Positions 1 through 8,735 of a stretch of 50,897 nt of DNA are shown one piece after another. The number at the start of each line of letters is the position of its first letter. The stretch's first letter is position 1. The stretch is taken from assembly GCA_012267385.1 (NCBI GenBank), contig JAAXGW010000035.1, positions 1 to 50,897 of the forward strand, read 5' to 3'. This DNA is from OMG group bacterium. GTDB lineage: Bacteria; Pseudomonadota; Gammaproteobacteria; Pseudomonadales; Azotimanducaceae. A program made the translations under genes and the position numbers. The notes below the pieces were generated by a model. The model did not search any database, was not told the DNA's origin, and was given only the letters and a program-made list of their open reading frames with translations.

Positions 1-2
1 CA

Positions 3-935
3 AGTGTTTTCGAATCTACACATTACAACATTGGTGCAACCCGTTATTTCAAGCCCGTTGAGATCCAAGACGCACCTTACGAACTCGCGCCGTTCGCTCG
101 CCACAGTAGCTATCTGGTTGTTGCCTTTACCTCAGGTGAAAGAAAGGAGAGCTTAGCTTCGCTGATCGATTTTGACTTCGCATCACTACCGGAATTCGAC
201 CTGCAGTTGCCCTTTGACATCGATATTGACCTTGAGATCGATGTTGCCGAACTTACAAGGGATTACTACGCGAACACCATGGACTTCTCGATCGGAGGAA
301 GATATGTTTTGGCAGATTCCGGTTGGTACGTAGGGGGTCGGATTTCACAAGGCGCTGTCGATCGTCCAAGGCGGTTTCTGGAAGTGCACACGGAGAGTTC
401 GGCAATGCTGTTGAACGTGGGTAAGTACCTCGGTGAGTTGACCACTCTCGAAATGCGGTACGGTGCTTCTGTCGAAGATACTTCTGCTTATCTCCATCTG
501 CGATTTGCTCCTGCGAATTTCCGATTGAATTTTGGTTCAGAAACGGCAACTGAGAACTGGGGTATTTCGTTGCGTCGCGCCGGTTTGCTCGGAGACATTT
601 TTTACTGGTTATCGATTAACGCGGGCACCCGAAGCGTGAGTATTCAGAGTGAAATACCTGATCTCGGCGCGGTGCTACCTCAAATTGATCTTGAGCGCTC
701 AACGAGCGCAACTCATCATGGACTCACCGCCGGAATCTATCCCAGAGATGAGATCGGCGTGCGTTTTATTTACTCTGAGGGCGCCGACAGCAATGTGGTC
801 GGAATATCGGGATCTTGGTTCTTTACTCCCAGTGCCGCGGTTGAGTTGAACCTAGCACGCCTGGAAGTGAATCGCGATATTTATGCCGGCAAGTTGGATT
901 CGATTTCGATACGTTTACTTTGGCGAGGCGGCTGA
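3..935 (+). CDS. putative porin-like outer-membrane protein, 5' end outside the window
   Basis: The frame is open to the left edge, so only the C-terminal ~310 residues are present; a TTG at 207 lies inside the frame and is not the true start. The translation shows alternating hydrophobic/polar strands with aromatic girdles (for example YNIGATRYFKPVE, then WYVGGRISQGAV and WGISLRRAGLLGD), the pattern of a transmembrane beta-barrel. The segment with GATRYFKPV followed by APFARHSSY resembles putative porins of Xanthomonas-like gammaproteobacteria. An acidic stretch rich in D and I (around FDIDIDLEIDV) lies in the middle, possibly an external loop. The last residue is Gly rather than the usual terminal Phe, so the class assignment is tentative. 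The next gene is convergent. Confidence 0.55.
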   Translation, partial: SVFESTHYNIGATRYFKPVEIQDAPYELAPFARHSSYLVVAFTSGERKESLASLIDFDFASLPEFDLQLPFDIDIDLEIDVAELTRDYYANTMDFSIGGRYVLADSGWYVGGRISQGAVDRPRRFLEVHTESSAMLLNVGKYLGELTTLEMRYGASVEDTSAYLHLRFAPANFRLNFGSETATENWGISLRRAGLLGDIFYWLSINAGTRSVSIQSEIPDLGAVLPQIDLERSTSATHHGLTAGIYPRDEIGVRFIYSEGADSNVVGISGSWFFTPSAAVELNLARLEVNRDIYAGKLDSISIRLLWRGG

Positions 936-1039
936 AGCAGAAGAAGTTGAACTATGAGATTATCATGCTTGACTCAAATCGAGCAAGTTCTCGCAAGCTT
1001 TGTCACTAACCAGATCTATAGTCTTCAGCTGCAGTCACT

Positions 1040-2428
1040 TCAAGCTACAGCCTTCCGTTCGTTATCGACGACACGTTCCCGCTTCAAGTTGCGAAGGAGG
1101 TAGCTGAATAGTGGTTTCAGCTGGATCACAAAGGGGTTGTACCCGACCTTGCCCGTGGTGACTCCGTACTCGACCTTCTCAACCTCGGGTTCATAAGACT
1201 GGAACAGGCGATCCCAGATAATCAAAGCCCCACCGTAATTCTTGTCAATGTATTGCGTATTCGAGCCGTGATGGACGCGGTGCGCCGACGGGGTATTCAG
1301 TAGCTTGCCTTCGAACCAACCTAATCGGGGAATCGCTTCCGTGTGCAAGAACAATTGGTAGAACAGCCCTAGCGCGAGTGAAAACGCCACAAAATCCCCG
1401 GGAAATCCGATCAATATTAGGGGCAGGAAGAAGAAGGGGGCCACAAAATTCGCCACCCAGTTCAATCGGACCGCAGTGGTGAGATTCATGTGCGGACTGG
1501 AGTGATGAGTGTGATGCATCGTCCACAGAAAGGTAACCTCGTGGCTCAATCGGTGGTACCAGTAATACGCAAAGTCGGCCACGATGAAGGTAATCAAGAA
1601 CATCCAACCCGAACGCTCAAACGTCCACGGCAGATCGTTGTTGCTGTCGGTAAAAAAGAACAAGCCAAAAAAGCCAAAGACCCAAAGCTTCCAGACGGTC
1701 GAGATCGGTCTCAACAGTTGGGTTCCTACCGCGATGCCAATGTTGGCGAAGGTCTCTTTGACGTGGTAGGCTTTTTTCTTGCCGAAGTACGACCACAACA
1801 TTTCTGCCCCAAGCAGTACTCCGAGTAACATCAACAAGAACAGACCACCGCGCCGACCGAACTTGGCCCTTTCTCCATCGGATGTTGAGGCCGGAAACAC
1901 AATGGGTGGGCCCAATTGCTTGGGAACTCCCGCGATGTAGTCCCTTACAGGCTGCCGACGGCTGGCGAAGGTGAATATTTCCGTGAGTGTAGCTTCCAAC
2001 TTGGTGGCGCTTTGGAGTTGCTCCTCAGTGAGCAAGGCTACGATTTCATCCACTTGTTGCTCAACGATGGGTCCCGCCGCTTCTCGCGCCTTTTGCGCGT
2101 TGCGACGCAAGCGCCGAAGTTCGCGTATCGATCTTCGCTCTTGTGAGTCGGACTGAACCAACTGTCCCAACGCCAAACCATGCTCTCGATAGACCGCAGT
2201 TTGATCGCTGATCCCACGTCGAACAATCTCCCTGATTTGTCGCTCTTGATCCTCAGACAGTCCTAGAGACGTCCAGATTTCATCCAGCTGGGCTTGTTTC
2301 TCTTGCCAGGGTGGTCGCGGTTCACTCGTGGGCGTGTCCTCTTCTTGAGCCGAGGCTAGGAGCGTCCAACACAAAAACAATACGCCCCCTAACAACATTA
2401 GAAGCTGACGTGTTCGATAAATCTCCAT
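1040..2428 (-). CDS. sterol desaturase / fatty-acid hydroxylase family protein with periplasmic LTxxQ-like N-terminal domain
   Basis: The 462-residue product has two parts. The C-terminal half is a membrane di-iron hydroxylase of the sterol desaturase family: the histidine clusters are HRLSHE (292-297), HHTHH (305-309), H361 and HRVHH (383-387), embedded in hydrophobic segments at about 196-215, 247-260, 276-291 and 328-362. Family members hydroxylate or desaturate lipids at the membrane. The N-terminal ~190 residues begin with a signal-like segment (MLLGGVLFLCWTLLASA) followed by a charged helical region carrying two LTxxQ-like motifs, LSEDQ at 57-61 and LTEEQ at 133-137, as in Spy/CpxP-type periplasmic proteins. 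I infer a fusion; such a head is not usual for the family. Start is ATG with a GAGA-type site upstream. No operon partner is evident. Confidence 0.85.
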   Translation of the reverse strand: MEIYRTRQLLMLLGGVLFLCWTLLASAQEEDTPTSEPRPPWQEKQAQLDEIWTSLGLSEDQERQIREIVRRGISDQTAVYREHGLALGQLVQSDSQERRSIRELRRLRRNAQKAREAAGPIVEQQVDEIVALLTEEQLQSATKLEATLTEIFTFASRRQPVRDYIAGVPKQLGPPIVFPASTSDGERAKFGRRGGLFLLMLLGVLLGAEMLWSYFGKKKAYHVKETFANIGIAVGTQLLRPISTVWKLWVFGFFGLFFFTDSNNDLPWTFERSGWMFLITFIVADFAYYWYHRLSHEVTFLWTMHHTHHSSPHMNLTTAVRLNWVANFVAPFFFLPLILIGFPGDFVAFSLALGLFYQLFLHTEAIPRLGWFEGKLLNTPSAHRVHHGSNTQYIDKNYGGALIIWDRLFQSYEPEVEKVEYGVTTGKVGYNPFVIQLKPLFSYLLRNLKRERVVDNERKAVA

Positions 2429-3070
2429 GGTTGTTTTCTCTTTTCGATTTTGGACTGCGAACGTTTTCGGACAATTTCTCAGTCCCTTTTGATCAACGAA
2501 CTATTTAGTTCCTTATAGCATTGAATATGTTGACCGATTTTGGTTTGTGGGGCAATAATGAAGTGCATCTACGATTGCCTATTTCACTCCTTTCAACTAA
2601 AAGTACAGTATGTGAGATTTTAGTCAATTTTAACATACTATCAGAAACTCAGTCGAAAGCGATTTACCAATCTAGCGCGAAAACTACATTTGTTTTTTTA
2701 CCACTAACTATTACATACGATACAAATGCATATTGTGAAGCCGGTTTCGAAATTCACTTGACCAATCGCACTGAGAGAGCTCAGTCATAGTTTGTTTCCT
2801 GAGCTTCTTAACCAATCAAATGGTACGTACTTAGCGTACGATAATAATCCGTAGTAACTGCATTCAGCATCGCATTGCAAATTTGCGGCCGCGATGGTGC
2901 ATGTACGGTGGTAGCTCAAGGTGCGGTTTCATGTACAAAGACTAGCAGACCGCCGCACAGAGCATCTGTATTCCGATACCTGATTAACAGTGGAAAAAGT
3001 ACCTTCAACCAAACTATACACTTCAAGAAATCATACAACACATCGAGTAATCTGTATCTAAATTGCAGGG
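2429..3070. other. AT-rich gap between the desaturase gene and moaE
   Basis: About 640 bases with no convincing gene. Short open frames here have no recognisable family, no ribosome site and poor composition. The stretch must hold the desaturase promoter (desaturase reads left from 2428) and the end of the moa transcript. One dyad is visible around 2868-2900: CATCGC and GCGATG flank a 10-base palindrome GCAAATTTGC. It is not followed by a T run on either strand. Confidence 0.5.
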
Positions 3071-3529
3071 TTATTTCTGCCACTTCTCTCTGCGATACGT
3101 GTCGTTCAGAGTAGGCTCAATCCACACAGCCTCTTCGTCGCCAGTTTCCTTTTTCCAAAAAAACGCTTCGGTTTTAAGGAAATCCATAATAAACTCGCAG
3201 GCAGCAAAAGCGTCCGCACGATGTGCTGAGGCTACTATTACCAATACGATCTGATCTTCAGGCTGTAATTCTCCAACTCGATGAATTACTATTACATCAA
3301 ACAACGACCATCGTTGTTGCGCTTTCGCGACGATTTGTTCAATACTTGTTTCGGTCATTCCGGGATAATGCTCTAGATACAAACGCGATACATTACCCGT
3401 ATTGGACCGTTCGCGTACCAGCCCAACGAATGAAACGACTGCACCTGCCTTCCCCCCTAGTCGTTCGTGACAAGCTTTCCACTCAGCGTGAATTGAAAAA
3501 TCCTCTTCTTGAACACGGACGGAATGCAT
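3071..3529 (-). CDS. moaE: molybdopterin synthase catalytic (large) subunit MoaE
   Basis: 152 residues, the normal length. MoaE pairs with thiocarboxylated MoaD to put the two dithiolene sulfurs into precursor Z (cPMP), giving molybdopterin. Recognisable family blocks are GAVVSFVGLVR near the N-terminus, LYLEHYPGMTE, the IHRVGEL strand, and the catalytic region SAHRADAFAACEFIMDFLK followed by FFWKKE, which contains the conserved lysines. It is the last gene of a moaC-moaD-moaE operon, starting 3 bases after the moaD stop. Neither moaA nor moaB lies beside it. Confidence 0.95.
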   Translation of the reverse strand: MHSVRVQEEDFSIHAEWKACHERLGGKAGAVVSFVGLVRERSNTGNVSRLYLEHYPGMTETSIEQIVAKAQQRWSLFDVIVIHRVGELQPEDQIVLVIVASAHRADAFAACEFIMDFLKTEAFFWKKETGDEEAVWIEPTLNDTYRREKWQK

Positions 3530-3532
3530 GAT

Positions 3533-3799
3533 TTATCCTCCCGTAATTGGTGGAAAGATAGCAATTTCATCGTCTTGTTCTATCATTTGATCAAACTCAA
3601 CCAGTTGCTGGTTTACAGCGACGTGTACATGGCGGATATCTATTAATGGATTATCTCTTCCGTAAGTGTCTTGAATTTCTTTCAACAGCATTTCTACCGT
3701 ACTTTCGACCGGAACGGTTAGATTGATCTGGGACATCCCCAATGACTCTCTCAAAGACGCGAAAAACTTTACTTGGATGGTGATTGATTGAGTTGTCAT
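3533..3799 (-). CDS. moaD: molybdopterin synthase sulfur carrier subunit MoaD
   Basis: Small ubiquitin-fold protein (88 residues) that carries sulfur as a C-terminal thiocarboxylate for MoaE. The C-terminus IFPPITGG ends in the diagnostic Gly-Gly. The start chosen is the ATG at 3799, because it overlaps the moaC stop as ATGA, the typical coupled arrangement; another ATG three codons upstream (3808) would give 91 residues and cannot be excluded. Confidence 0.93.
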   Translation of the reverse strand: MTTQSITIQVKFFASLRESLGMSQINLTVPVESTVEMLLKEIQDTYGRDNPLIDIRHVHVAVNQQLVEFDQMIEQDDEIAIFPPITGG

Positions 3800-4275
3800 C
3801 TCTGCCAATCGCCGGACTTTCCACCCTGCTTAGAAATCAACGCGATGTTCTCAATGATCACGCCCTTCTCGACCGCTTTTACCATGTCATAGATTGTTAA
3901 ACTAGCTACACTCACTGCCGTTAATGCTTCCATCTCAACGCCCGTCTGCGCTCGTACCTGACAACTTGCTCGAACTTGAAGACAGTTGGAGTGACGTCTC
4001 GTAAAGGATATTTCGACGTTTGTTAGTGGAAGTGGATGACAGAGTGGAATGAGTTCGCTTGTACGTTTACAAGCTTGAATTCCGGCAATCCGAGCAGTTG
4101 AAAAAACATCACCTTTAGGTAGGTCACCAGACATCACCAAATCCAGTGTATCGGGTTGCATAATGATTCGAGCTTCAGCTTCGGCAGTCCGATGCGTCGC
4201 TTCTTTTTCGGTTATATCTACCATTTTTGCCTCACCCGAAGCAGTTAAATGGGTTAACTTTGACACTGCATCCAT
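3796..4275 (-). CDS. moaC: cyclic pyranopterin monophosphate synthase MoaC
   Basis: 159 residues, matching the family. MoaC converts the MoaA product (3',8-cyclo-GTP) into cyclic pyranopterin monophosphate. Diagnostic blocks: MVDITEKEATHRTAEAEARI at about 18-37, GDVFSTARIAGIQACKRTSELIPLCHPL, and TGVEMEALTAVSVASLTIYDMVKA, followed by KGGKSG-like QGGKSGDW at the end. First gene of the moaCDE operon; the ~170-base leader to the right shows no molybdenum-cofactor riboswitch that I recognise. Partners MoaA and MoaB must be encoded elsewhere. Confidence 0.96.
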   Translation of the reverse strand: MDAVSKLTHLTASGEAKMVDITEKEATHRTAEAEARIIMQPDTLDLVMSGDLPKGDVFSTARIAGIQACKRTSELIPLCHPLPLTNVEISFTRRHSNCLQVRASCQVRAQTGVEMEALTAVSVASLTIYDMVKAVEKGVIIENIALISKQGGKSGDWQR

Positions 4276-4442
4276 ACCTGGCTATTCAACGTAAACAATA
4301 ATACACGTCACCAAATTACTTCTTTCGCAAACACACATGGATCGCAACCGCGGTCAACTAATCGAGATTACTTTGTCTTCAACATCGCAGATCAACAATT
4401 GAACGGAGTGTCTATTAGTCTAACGAACGAGAATCTATACTT

Positions 4443-5357
4443 TTAATCTTGCCCAAGAGCTCTGATCGCATCAATGCTCTCGTAGAGATACGATTGCCTA
4501 ACTGCTTCTTCCGCACATTCAACATAAGACAATTTCGTCAGCACAGCCAACTTTGGTCGAAACAACAACCAAATTCGCCCTTTCATAGTCTGGTTCATAC
4601 TCACTAATACGTTTCTATCACTGATCGCGTCATCTTCAAACTTGTAAGTAATTTTCAGTTCTCGGAGGCTTATTCCCGTGTATACACTGACCGGCATTGG
4701 TAAATAAAGGGTCAGTGAAGTTACTCGTTTCATTTTGAGATTTACAATGAAATCAACTTTCAAGTCCTTGCGTTCAACGATATTGTCTTCCGCAACGCTG
4801 GCAATCAACAACGCCGAGGGAAGACTAGTGTATCTAGCCGTCGAATCGGAGCGATCTTGGAGTTGAATCGAACTCAGGTCGATAGGTACAACTTTAGGTA
4901 GGACTTCAGACTCGCTGAATGGATATGGATAATCAGCAGCATCAGTAATGAGCTTCTGCCACTCGTTCCGTTCCCCTTCATCACCTTTCACATCCAGAAG
5001 GTTCTTAAACCCGTGAGTTGGGTGATACCTTACATTCCGGTCATGAGCCCATCTACCAAAAAACGCTCGAAAATTCGCACGTGCATTCTGGTCGATTACA
5101 CACGCATGATGAACCTCAACACCACTATAACGCAATGCTTCGTTTAAGAGGTCTTGGTCTTCTTGAGCCAAGTGATCCAAGCTAAATTCATTTTCGGCTA
5201 TGGCTCGAAGTGTCGCCTTATGTTGTTCGCTCGCTCGATGAAAGGTAGACGGCTCATTGAACGAAAACGTTTTGTGAACCGGTTGAGTGTATTGAGATTC
5301 TACCATCGGTTGGGCGCAGGAAACGACTGTCAGACTAAGTGCTGAAATACTCAGCAA
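4443..5357 (-). CDS. predicted lipoprotein of unknown function
   Basis: No family recognised. The N-terminus (LLSISALSLTVVSCAQ) reads as a lipoprotein signal with a cysteine after TVVS. The rest is soluble: a helical acidic part (about 45-100), then a region rich in beta-strand pattern (about 185-270, e.g. LKVDFIVNLKMKRVTSLTLYLP), and a helical tail. The only standard start is a TTG at 5357, which leaves almost no positively charged n-region. The frame stays open upstream and encodes a better signal (VIGRFGLLVLLSISALSL with an Arg), but has no ATG, GTG or TTG there. So the true start may be an unusual codon or there is a small sequence error. It is monocistronic and divergent from mnmA. Confidence 0.6.
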   Translation of the reverse strand: MLSISALSLTVVSCAQPMVESQYTQPVHKTFSFNEPSTFHRASEQHKATLRAIAENEFSLDHLAQEDQDLLNEALRYSGVEVHHACVIDQNARANFRAFFGRWAHDRNVRYHPTHGFKNLLDVKGDEGERNEWQKLITDAADYPYPFSESEVLPKVVPIDLSSIQLQDRSDSTARYTSLPSALLIASVAEDNIVERKDLKVDFIVNLKMKRVTSLTLYLPMPVSVYTGISLRELKITYKFEDDAISDRNVLVSMNQTMKGRIWLLFRPKLAVLTKLSYVECAEEAVRQSYLYESIDAIRALGQD

Positions 5358-5791
5358 GACTAAAAGACCAAAACGTCCAATTACAAATTCATCGTTGTTG
5401 AGCCAACGAACACTTGTTTGCTGAGTGACCGGCTCCGAATTAGAGTGCTGTTGCAGAAAAATAATTTAAGCTACCATTGTTGCGACGCTACAAATTTGAT
5501 CATATTCTAGCAGACTTCTTCACTCCATTTGTCCTTCAGCATTGACTGAGCTAAACGATCTACTTCTCCTTTGAGTGTATATTTATTATTTGAGAGGAAA
5601 TTTCATGGTTCGGTGATTAAGTCTTGGGGTGTGATTTTCATGTACCGTTTTGGAAAACCAAAAAATTTAGAGATTGGTTCGCAGGATGTGCTGACTTGAT
5701 ACGTATATTTAGATTTTCCTGTGTTCTAGCACAGCCTAGACGTACAAAATACTTAAAACACCGATACTCTGTTAAATTTAGTGTACATCTA
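5358..5791. other. divergent intergenic region, lipoprotein gene / mnmA
   Basis: About 430 bases between two divergent genes, so it should carry both promoters. The mnmA frame is open back to 5624 but that extension (56 codons) has no similarity to MnmA and is AT-rich leader. A small dyad TGTGTTCTAGCACA lies near 5719. I see no clear Shine-Dalgarno site in front of the mnmA ATG. No other gene is supported. Confidence 0.4.
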
Positions 5792-6880
5792 ATGAAAGGG
5801 TCAAACGTCATACTTGGATTGTCTGGAGGCGTAGACTCTGCGGTCGCTGGTGCCCTTCTTGTGGAACGAGGGTACAATGTGACTGCGGTGTTTATGAAGA
5901 ATTGGGACGAAGACGATGGGACCGAGTATTGCACGGCAGAAGCGGATTACGCAGACGCATGCGCAATCGCAGACAGTTTGAAAATCCCTCTTGAACCAAT
6001 CAACTTCGCTCACGAATACTGGGAACGAGTATTTGCTCAGTTTCTCAAACAGTACAACCATGGATGGACACCTAATCCCGATGTGTTATGTAATAGGGAG
6101 ATAAAATTTGGCTTGTTTCTCGAATACGCGAACGCTCAAGGAGTCGAACTCATAGCAACTGGGCACTACGCTAGGACAGAGACTCACGACGGTGAGTTTT
6201 CGTTGCACCGAGGCGTGGATTTGCAGAAGGATCAGACGTATTTCTTGAGCGGAGTGCCTCGCTCGAAACTAGCTCGCTGTCTGTTTCCTCTTGCAGAGTT
6301 GACGAAAACAGAGGTTAGAAAAATCGCACGAGAGATCGGACTTTCTGTACACGATAAAAAAGATAGCACAGGTATTTGCTTCATCGGAAAGCGTCGATTC
6401 AAGGACTTTTTGGCGCGGTACGTCAAACAAGACAAAGGTGAGATAGTCGATACAAGCGATCGCGTGGTGGGAGAGCATATCGGGCTTCCCTACTATACTC
6501 TCGGACAACGTACCGGTCTGGGTATCGGTGGACGACGCAAAGGTGTCGAAGCACCTTGGTACGTGATGCAAAAGAATCAACGGACGAATCAGCTCGTCGT
6601 CACACAAAATGACTGTGATTTGCTCAATGATGAGCTGGAAGCTGACAGCATGAATTGGTTAGTAAACGATCCGCATGAATATGCAGAATGCGAAGCCATG
6701 GTACGTCATCGTCAACCGCCTCAAACGTGTGCCATTACATTCAAAGACAAACATATTCAAATACATTTCAAGGCTCCTCAACGTGCGATTACTCCGGGTC
6801 AGTACGCAGCGTTTTACCAAGGGACACGATGTCTTGGGTCCGCACTAATCAACAAAGTATTTCCCGTTAATGACAGATAG
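5792..6880 (+). CDS. mnmA: tRNA-specific 2-thiouridylase MnmA
   Basis: Cytoplasmic enzyme that makes 2-thiouridine at the wobble base of Lys, Glu and Gln tRNAs, with sulfur passed through the Tus chain. From the ATG at 5792 the protein is 362 residues, close to the E. coli length. The PP-loop SGGVDS is at 11-16, the two catalytic cysteines are C100 (in NPDVLCNREIKF) and C196 (in STGICFIGKR), and GHYAR and YTLGQRTGLGIGG are the usual family blocks. An in-frame start at 5624 is rejected because the added residues are not family-like. purB starts inside its last codons, so the two are cotranscribed. Confidence 0.97.
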   Translation: MKGSNVILGLSGGVDSAVAGALLVERGYNVTAVFMKNWDEDDGTEYCTAEADYADACAIADSLKIPLEPINFAHEYWERVFAQFLKQYNHGWTPNPDVLCNREIKFGLFLEYANAQGVELIATGHYARTETHDGEFSLHRGVDLQKDQTYFLSGVPRSKLARCLFPLAELTKTEVRKIAREIGLSVHDKKDSTGICFIGKRRFKDFLARYVKQDKGEIVDTSDRVVGEHIGLPYYTLGQRTGLGIGGRRKGVEAPWYVMQKNQRTNQLVVTQNDCDLLNDELEADSMNWLVNDPHEYAECEAMVRHRQPPQTCAITFKDKHIQIHFKAPQRAITPGQYAAFYQGTRCLGSALINKVFPVNDR

Positions 6881-8273
6881 TTCTTTTGAGCCATTAACTG
6901 CTATCAGTCCATTAGACGGACGTTATCGCGCAATAGGTGAACTATTGTCACCGTTCGCAAGTGAATGGGCACTGATGCGCTATAGGGTAAGAATCGAAGT
7001 ATCGTGGTTTCTATATTTGAACCGCCATGGCAATCTACCTTCTTTCCCTCCCCTCAGTGAACCAACAGTTATGCAGTGTCAGAAGATTTGGAAAGATTTT
7101 TCGATCACTGATGGGCGCACCATTCGAGAAATTGAGAATCAAACGAATCACGACGTAAAAGCAGTAGAACTATTTCTTAGAGAGAAATTTGCAGAGCTTG
7201 AATTCGGCGATCAACTGGAATGGATTCATTTCGCTTGTACCTCCGAAGATATTAACAACCTCGCACACGCACTCATACTACGAGATTTCTTAGATCAAGT
7301 CTTGATTCCTCGCATCGACGGACTTGTGGACAATCTCTTGGCGAGAGCGGAACCCATGATCGCCCTGCCCATGCTTGCTCGGACACACGGACAACCCGCA
7401 TCGCCGACAACCTTAGGAAAAGAGATCGTAGTGTTTACCTCAAGAATGCACGACGTCAGACAACGATTAGAAAGGACGGTAGTTCGAGGCAAAATGAACG
7501 GCGCTGTGGGCAACTACAACGCGCACACCATAGCACTCCCTAATCTAGACTGGCCAGAGCTTGGGGAGTCTTTCGTGAGATCGCTCGGCTTAACACCCAA
7601 TCCAATCACAACTCAAATCGAGAGTCATGATTACTTAGCCCATTTCTTAAATGATCTCCAAGTTTTTAACGGTGTCTTGTTGGACTTTGTCCGAGACATA
7701 TGGAATTACATTGCGATCGGGTATTTTCGGCAAAAGCAAGTTTCAGGAGAAGTGGGTAGTTCAACGATGCCGCACAAGGTAAATCCAATTGACTTTGAAA
7801 ATGCAGAAGGTAATCTTGGTATCGCGAACAGTCTACAGACACACTTAGCTCACAAGTTGTTGGTCTCTCGATGGCAGCGAGACCTTTCTGATTCGACGGT
7901 CTTGAGAAACCTTGGTGTTGCTGTCGGCCATACGGTGTTGAGCATAAATAGCACTTGTAAAGGAATCTCAAAATTAGAACCGGATCAAGACAAGATCAAA
8001 ACTGACTTAGATTCCTCTTGGGAAGTCCTTACCGAGGCCGTGCAAACAGTTATGCGGACACAAGGAATTTCCGATTCGTATGGAATCGTAAAACAGATTA
8101 CTCGTGGAAAACAGATGGACGATGAGCTCTACCAACAGCTATTATCTGATACGGGACTGTCTGCTGAAAACCGTGCGTCGTTAGCGTCATTGCGACCCGA
8201 TACCTATCTCGGTCTAGCTAAGGAACTCGCCTTACGCGAAATCGACCGTATCCGAAACGAGCGACTCGATTGA
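6870..8273 (+). CDS. purB: adenylosuccinate lyase PurB
   Basis: 467 residues. PurB acts twice in purine synthesis: it releases fumarate from SAICAR and from adenylosuccinate. The family signature SSTMPHKVNPIDFEN is at 297-311, and the THGQPASP block with the catalytic His is at 172-179. N-terminal LTAISPLDGRYR is typical of the E. coli-type enzyme. The ATG at 6870 overlaps the end of mnmA by 11 bases, and the stop overlaps the next gene, so mnmA-purB-acetyltransferase form one tightly packed operon. mnmA and purB are near neighbours in many gammaproteobacteria, often with hflD between; hflD is absent here. Confidence 0.97.
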   Translation: MTDSSFEPLTAISPLDGRYRAIGELLSPFASEWALMRYRVRIEVSWFLYLNRHGNLPSFPPLSEPTVMQCQKIWKDFSITDGRTIREIENQTNHDVKAVELFLREKFAELEFGDQLEWIHFACTSEDINNLAHALILRDFLDQVLIPRIDGLVDNLLARAEPMIALPMLARTHGQPASPTTLGKEIVVFTSRMHDVRQRLERTVVRGKMNGAVGNYNAHTIALPNLDWPELGESFVRSLGLTPNPITTQIESHDYLAHFLNDLQVFNGVLLDFVRDIWNYIAIGYFRQKQVSGEVGSSTMPHKVNPIDFENAEGNLGIANSLQTHLAHKLLVSRWQRDLSDSTVLRNLGVAVGHTVLSINSTCKGISKLEPDQDKIKTDLDSSWEVLTEAVQTVMRTQGISDSYGIVKQITRGKQMDDELYQQLLSDTGLSAENRASLASLRPDTYLGLAKELALREIDRIRNERLD

Positions 8274-8704
8274 ATGAAACCAACGTACTAATACGCGAAG
8301 CTTCATGGACTCACGACCGTGATTTGCTTTGCCAAGTTCGGTTGAAAGTCTTTGTCCAAGAACAGCACGTACCACAAGACTTGGAATTAGATGGACTTGA
8401 TGCTACGGCGGTGCACTTTCTCGCCTTAATAGATGATAAACCTGTAGGTACGGCTCGGTTACTTCCAAGTGGTCAAATTGGCCGAATGGCCGTGCTCATC
8501 CCGTATCGAAATCAAGGAATCGGAGAAAAATTATTGCACGCGACGGTCAAGCGGGCACGGGAGTTAGGCTACTCCCCGGTATTTTTACACGCGCAGTTGA
8601 GTGCAGCGGACTTTTATCTTCGCCACGGCTTTCAACCCTATGGAGATACCTTTGAAGAAGCCGATATCATGCACCAAGCAATGCGATACCAAGACGTCGA
8701 ATAA
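8270..8704 (+). CDS. GNAT-family N-acetyltransferase
   Basis: 144 residues with the GNAT fold. The acetyl-CoA binding segment is IGRMAVLIPYRNQGIGEKLL (motif A, Q/R-x-x-G-x-G as NQGIG), followed by AADFYLRHGFQPYG, the usual motif B region. The opening VRLKVFVQEQHVP is that of the YjcF/ElaA-like group, whose substrates are mostly unknown. The start is a TTG at 8270 that overlaps the purB stop by four bases; an ATG at 8274 is in another frame. Position suggests translational coupling to purB but gives no clue to the substrate. Confidence 0.88.
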   Translation: MNETNVLIREASWTHDRDLLCQVRLKVFVQEQHVPQDLELDGLDATAVHFLALIDDKPVGTARLLPSGQIGRMAVLIPYRNQGIGEKLLHATVKRARELGYSPVFLHAQLSAADFYLRHGFQPYGDTFEEADIMHQAMRYQDVE

Positions 8705-8735
8705 TTACTTAGCTAGATTTTGTGAGTGCTGTTAA

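Noticed and set aside
2521-3114. Two short plus-strand frames (89 and 79 codons) in the AT-rich gap
   Set aside because: No family resemblance, no ribosome site, low-complexity composition; the second runs into the moaE coding strand.
4276-4442. Molybdenum-cofactor riboswitch in front of moaC
   Set aside because: I looked for the known paired architecture and found no supporting stems.
5624-5791. N-terminal extension of MnmA
   Set aside because: The 56 extra residues do not resemble any MnmA and precede the standard start at 5792.
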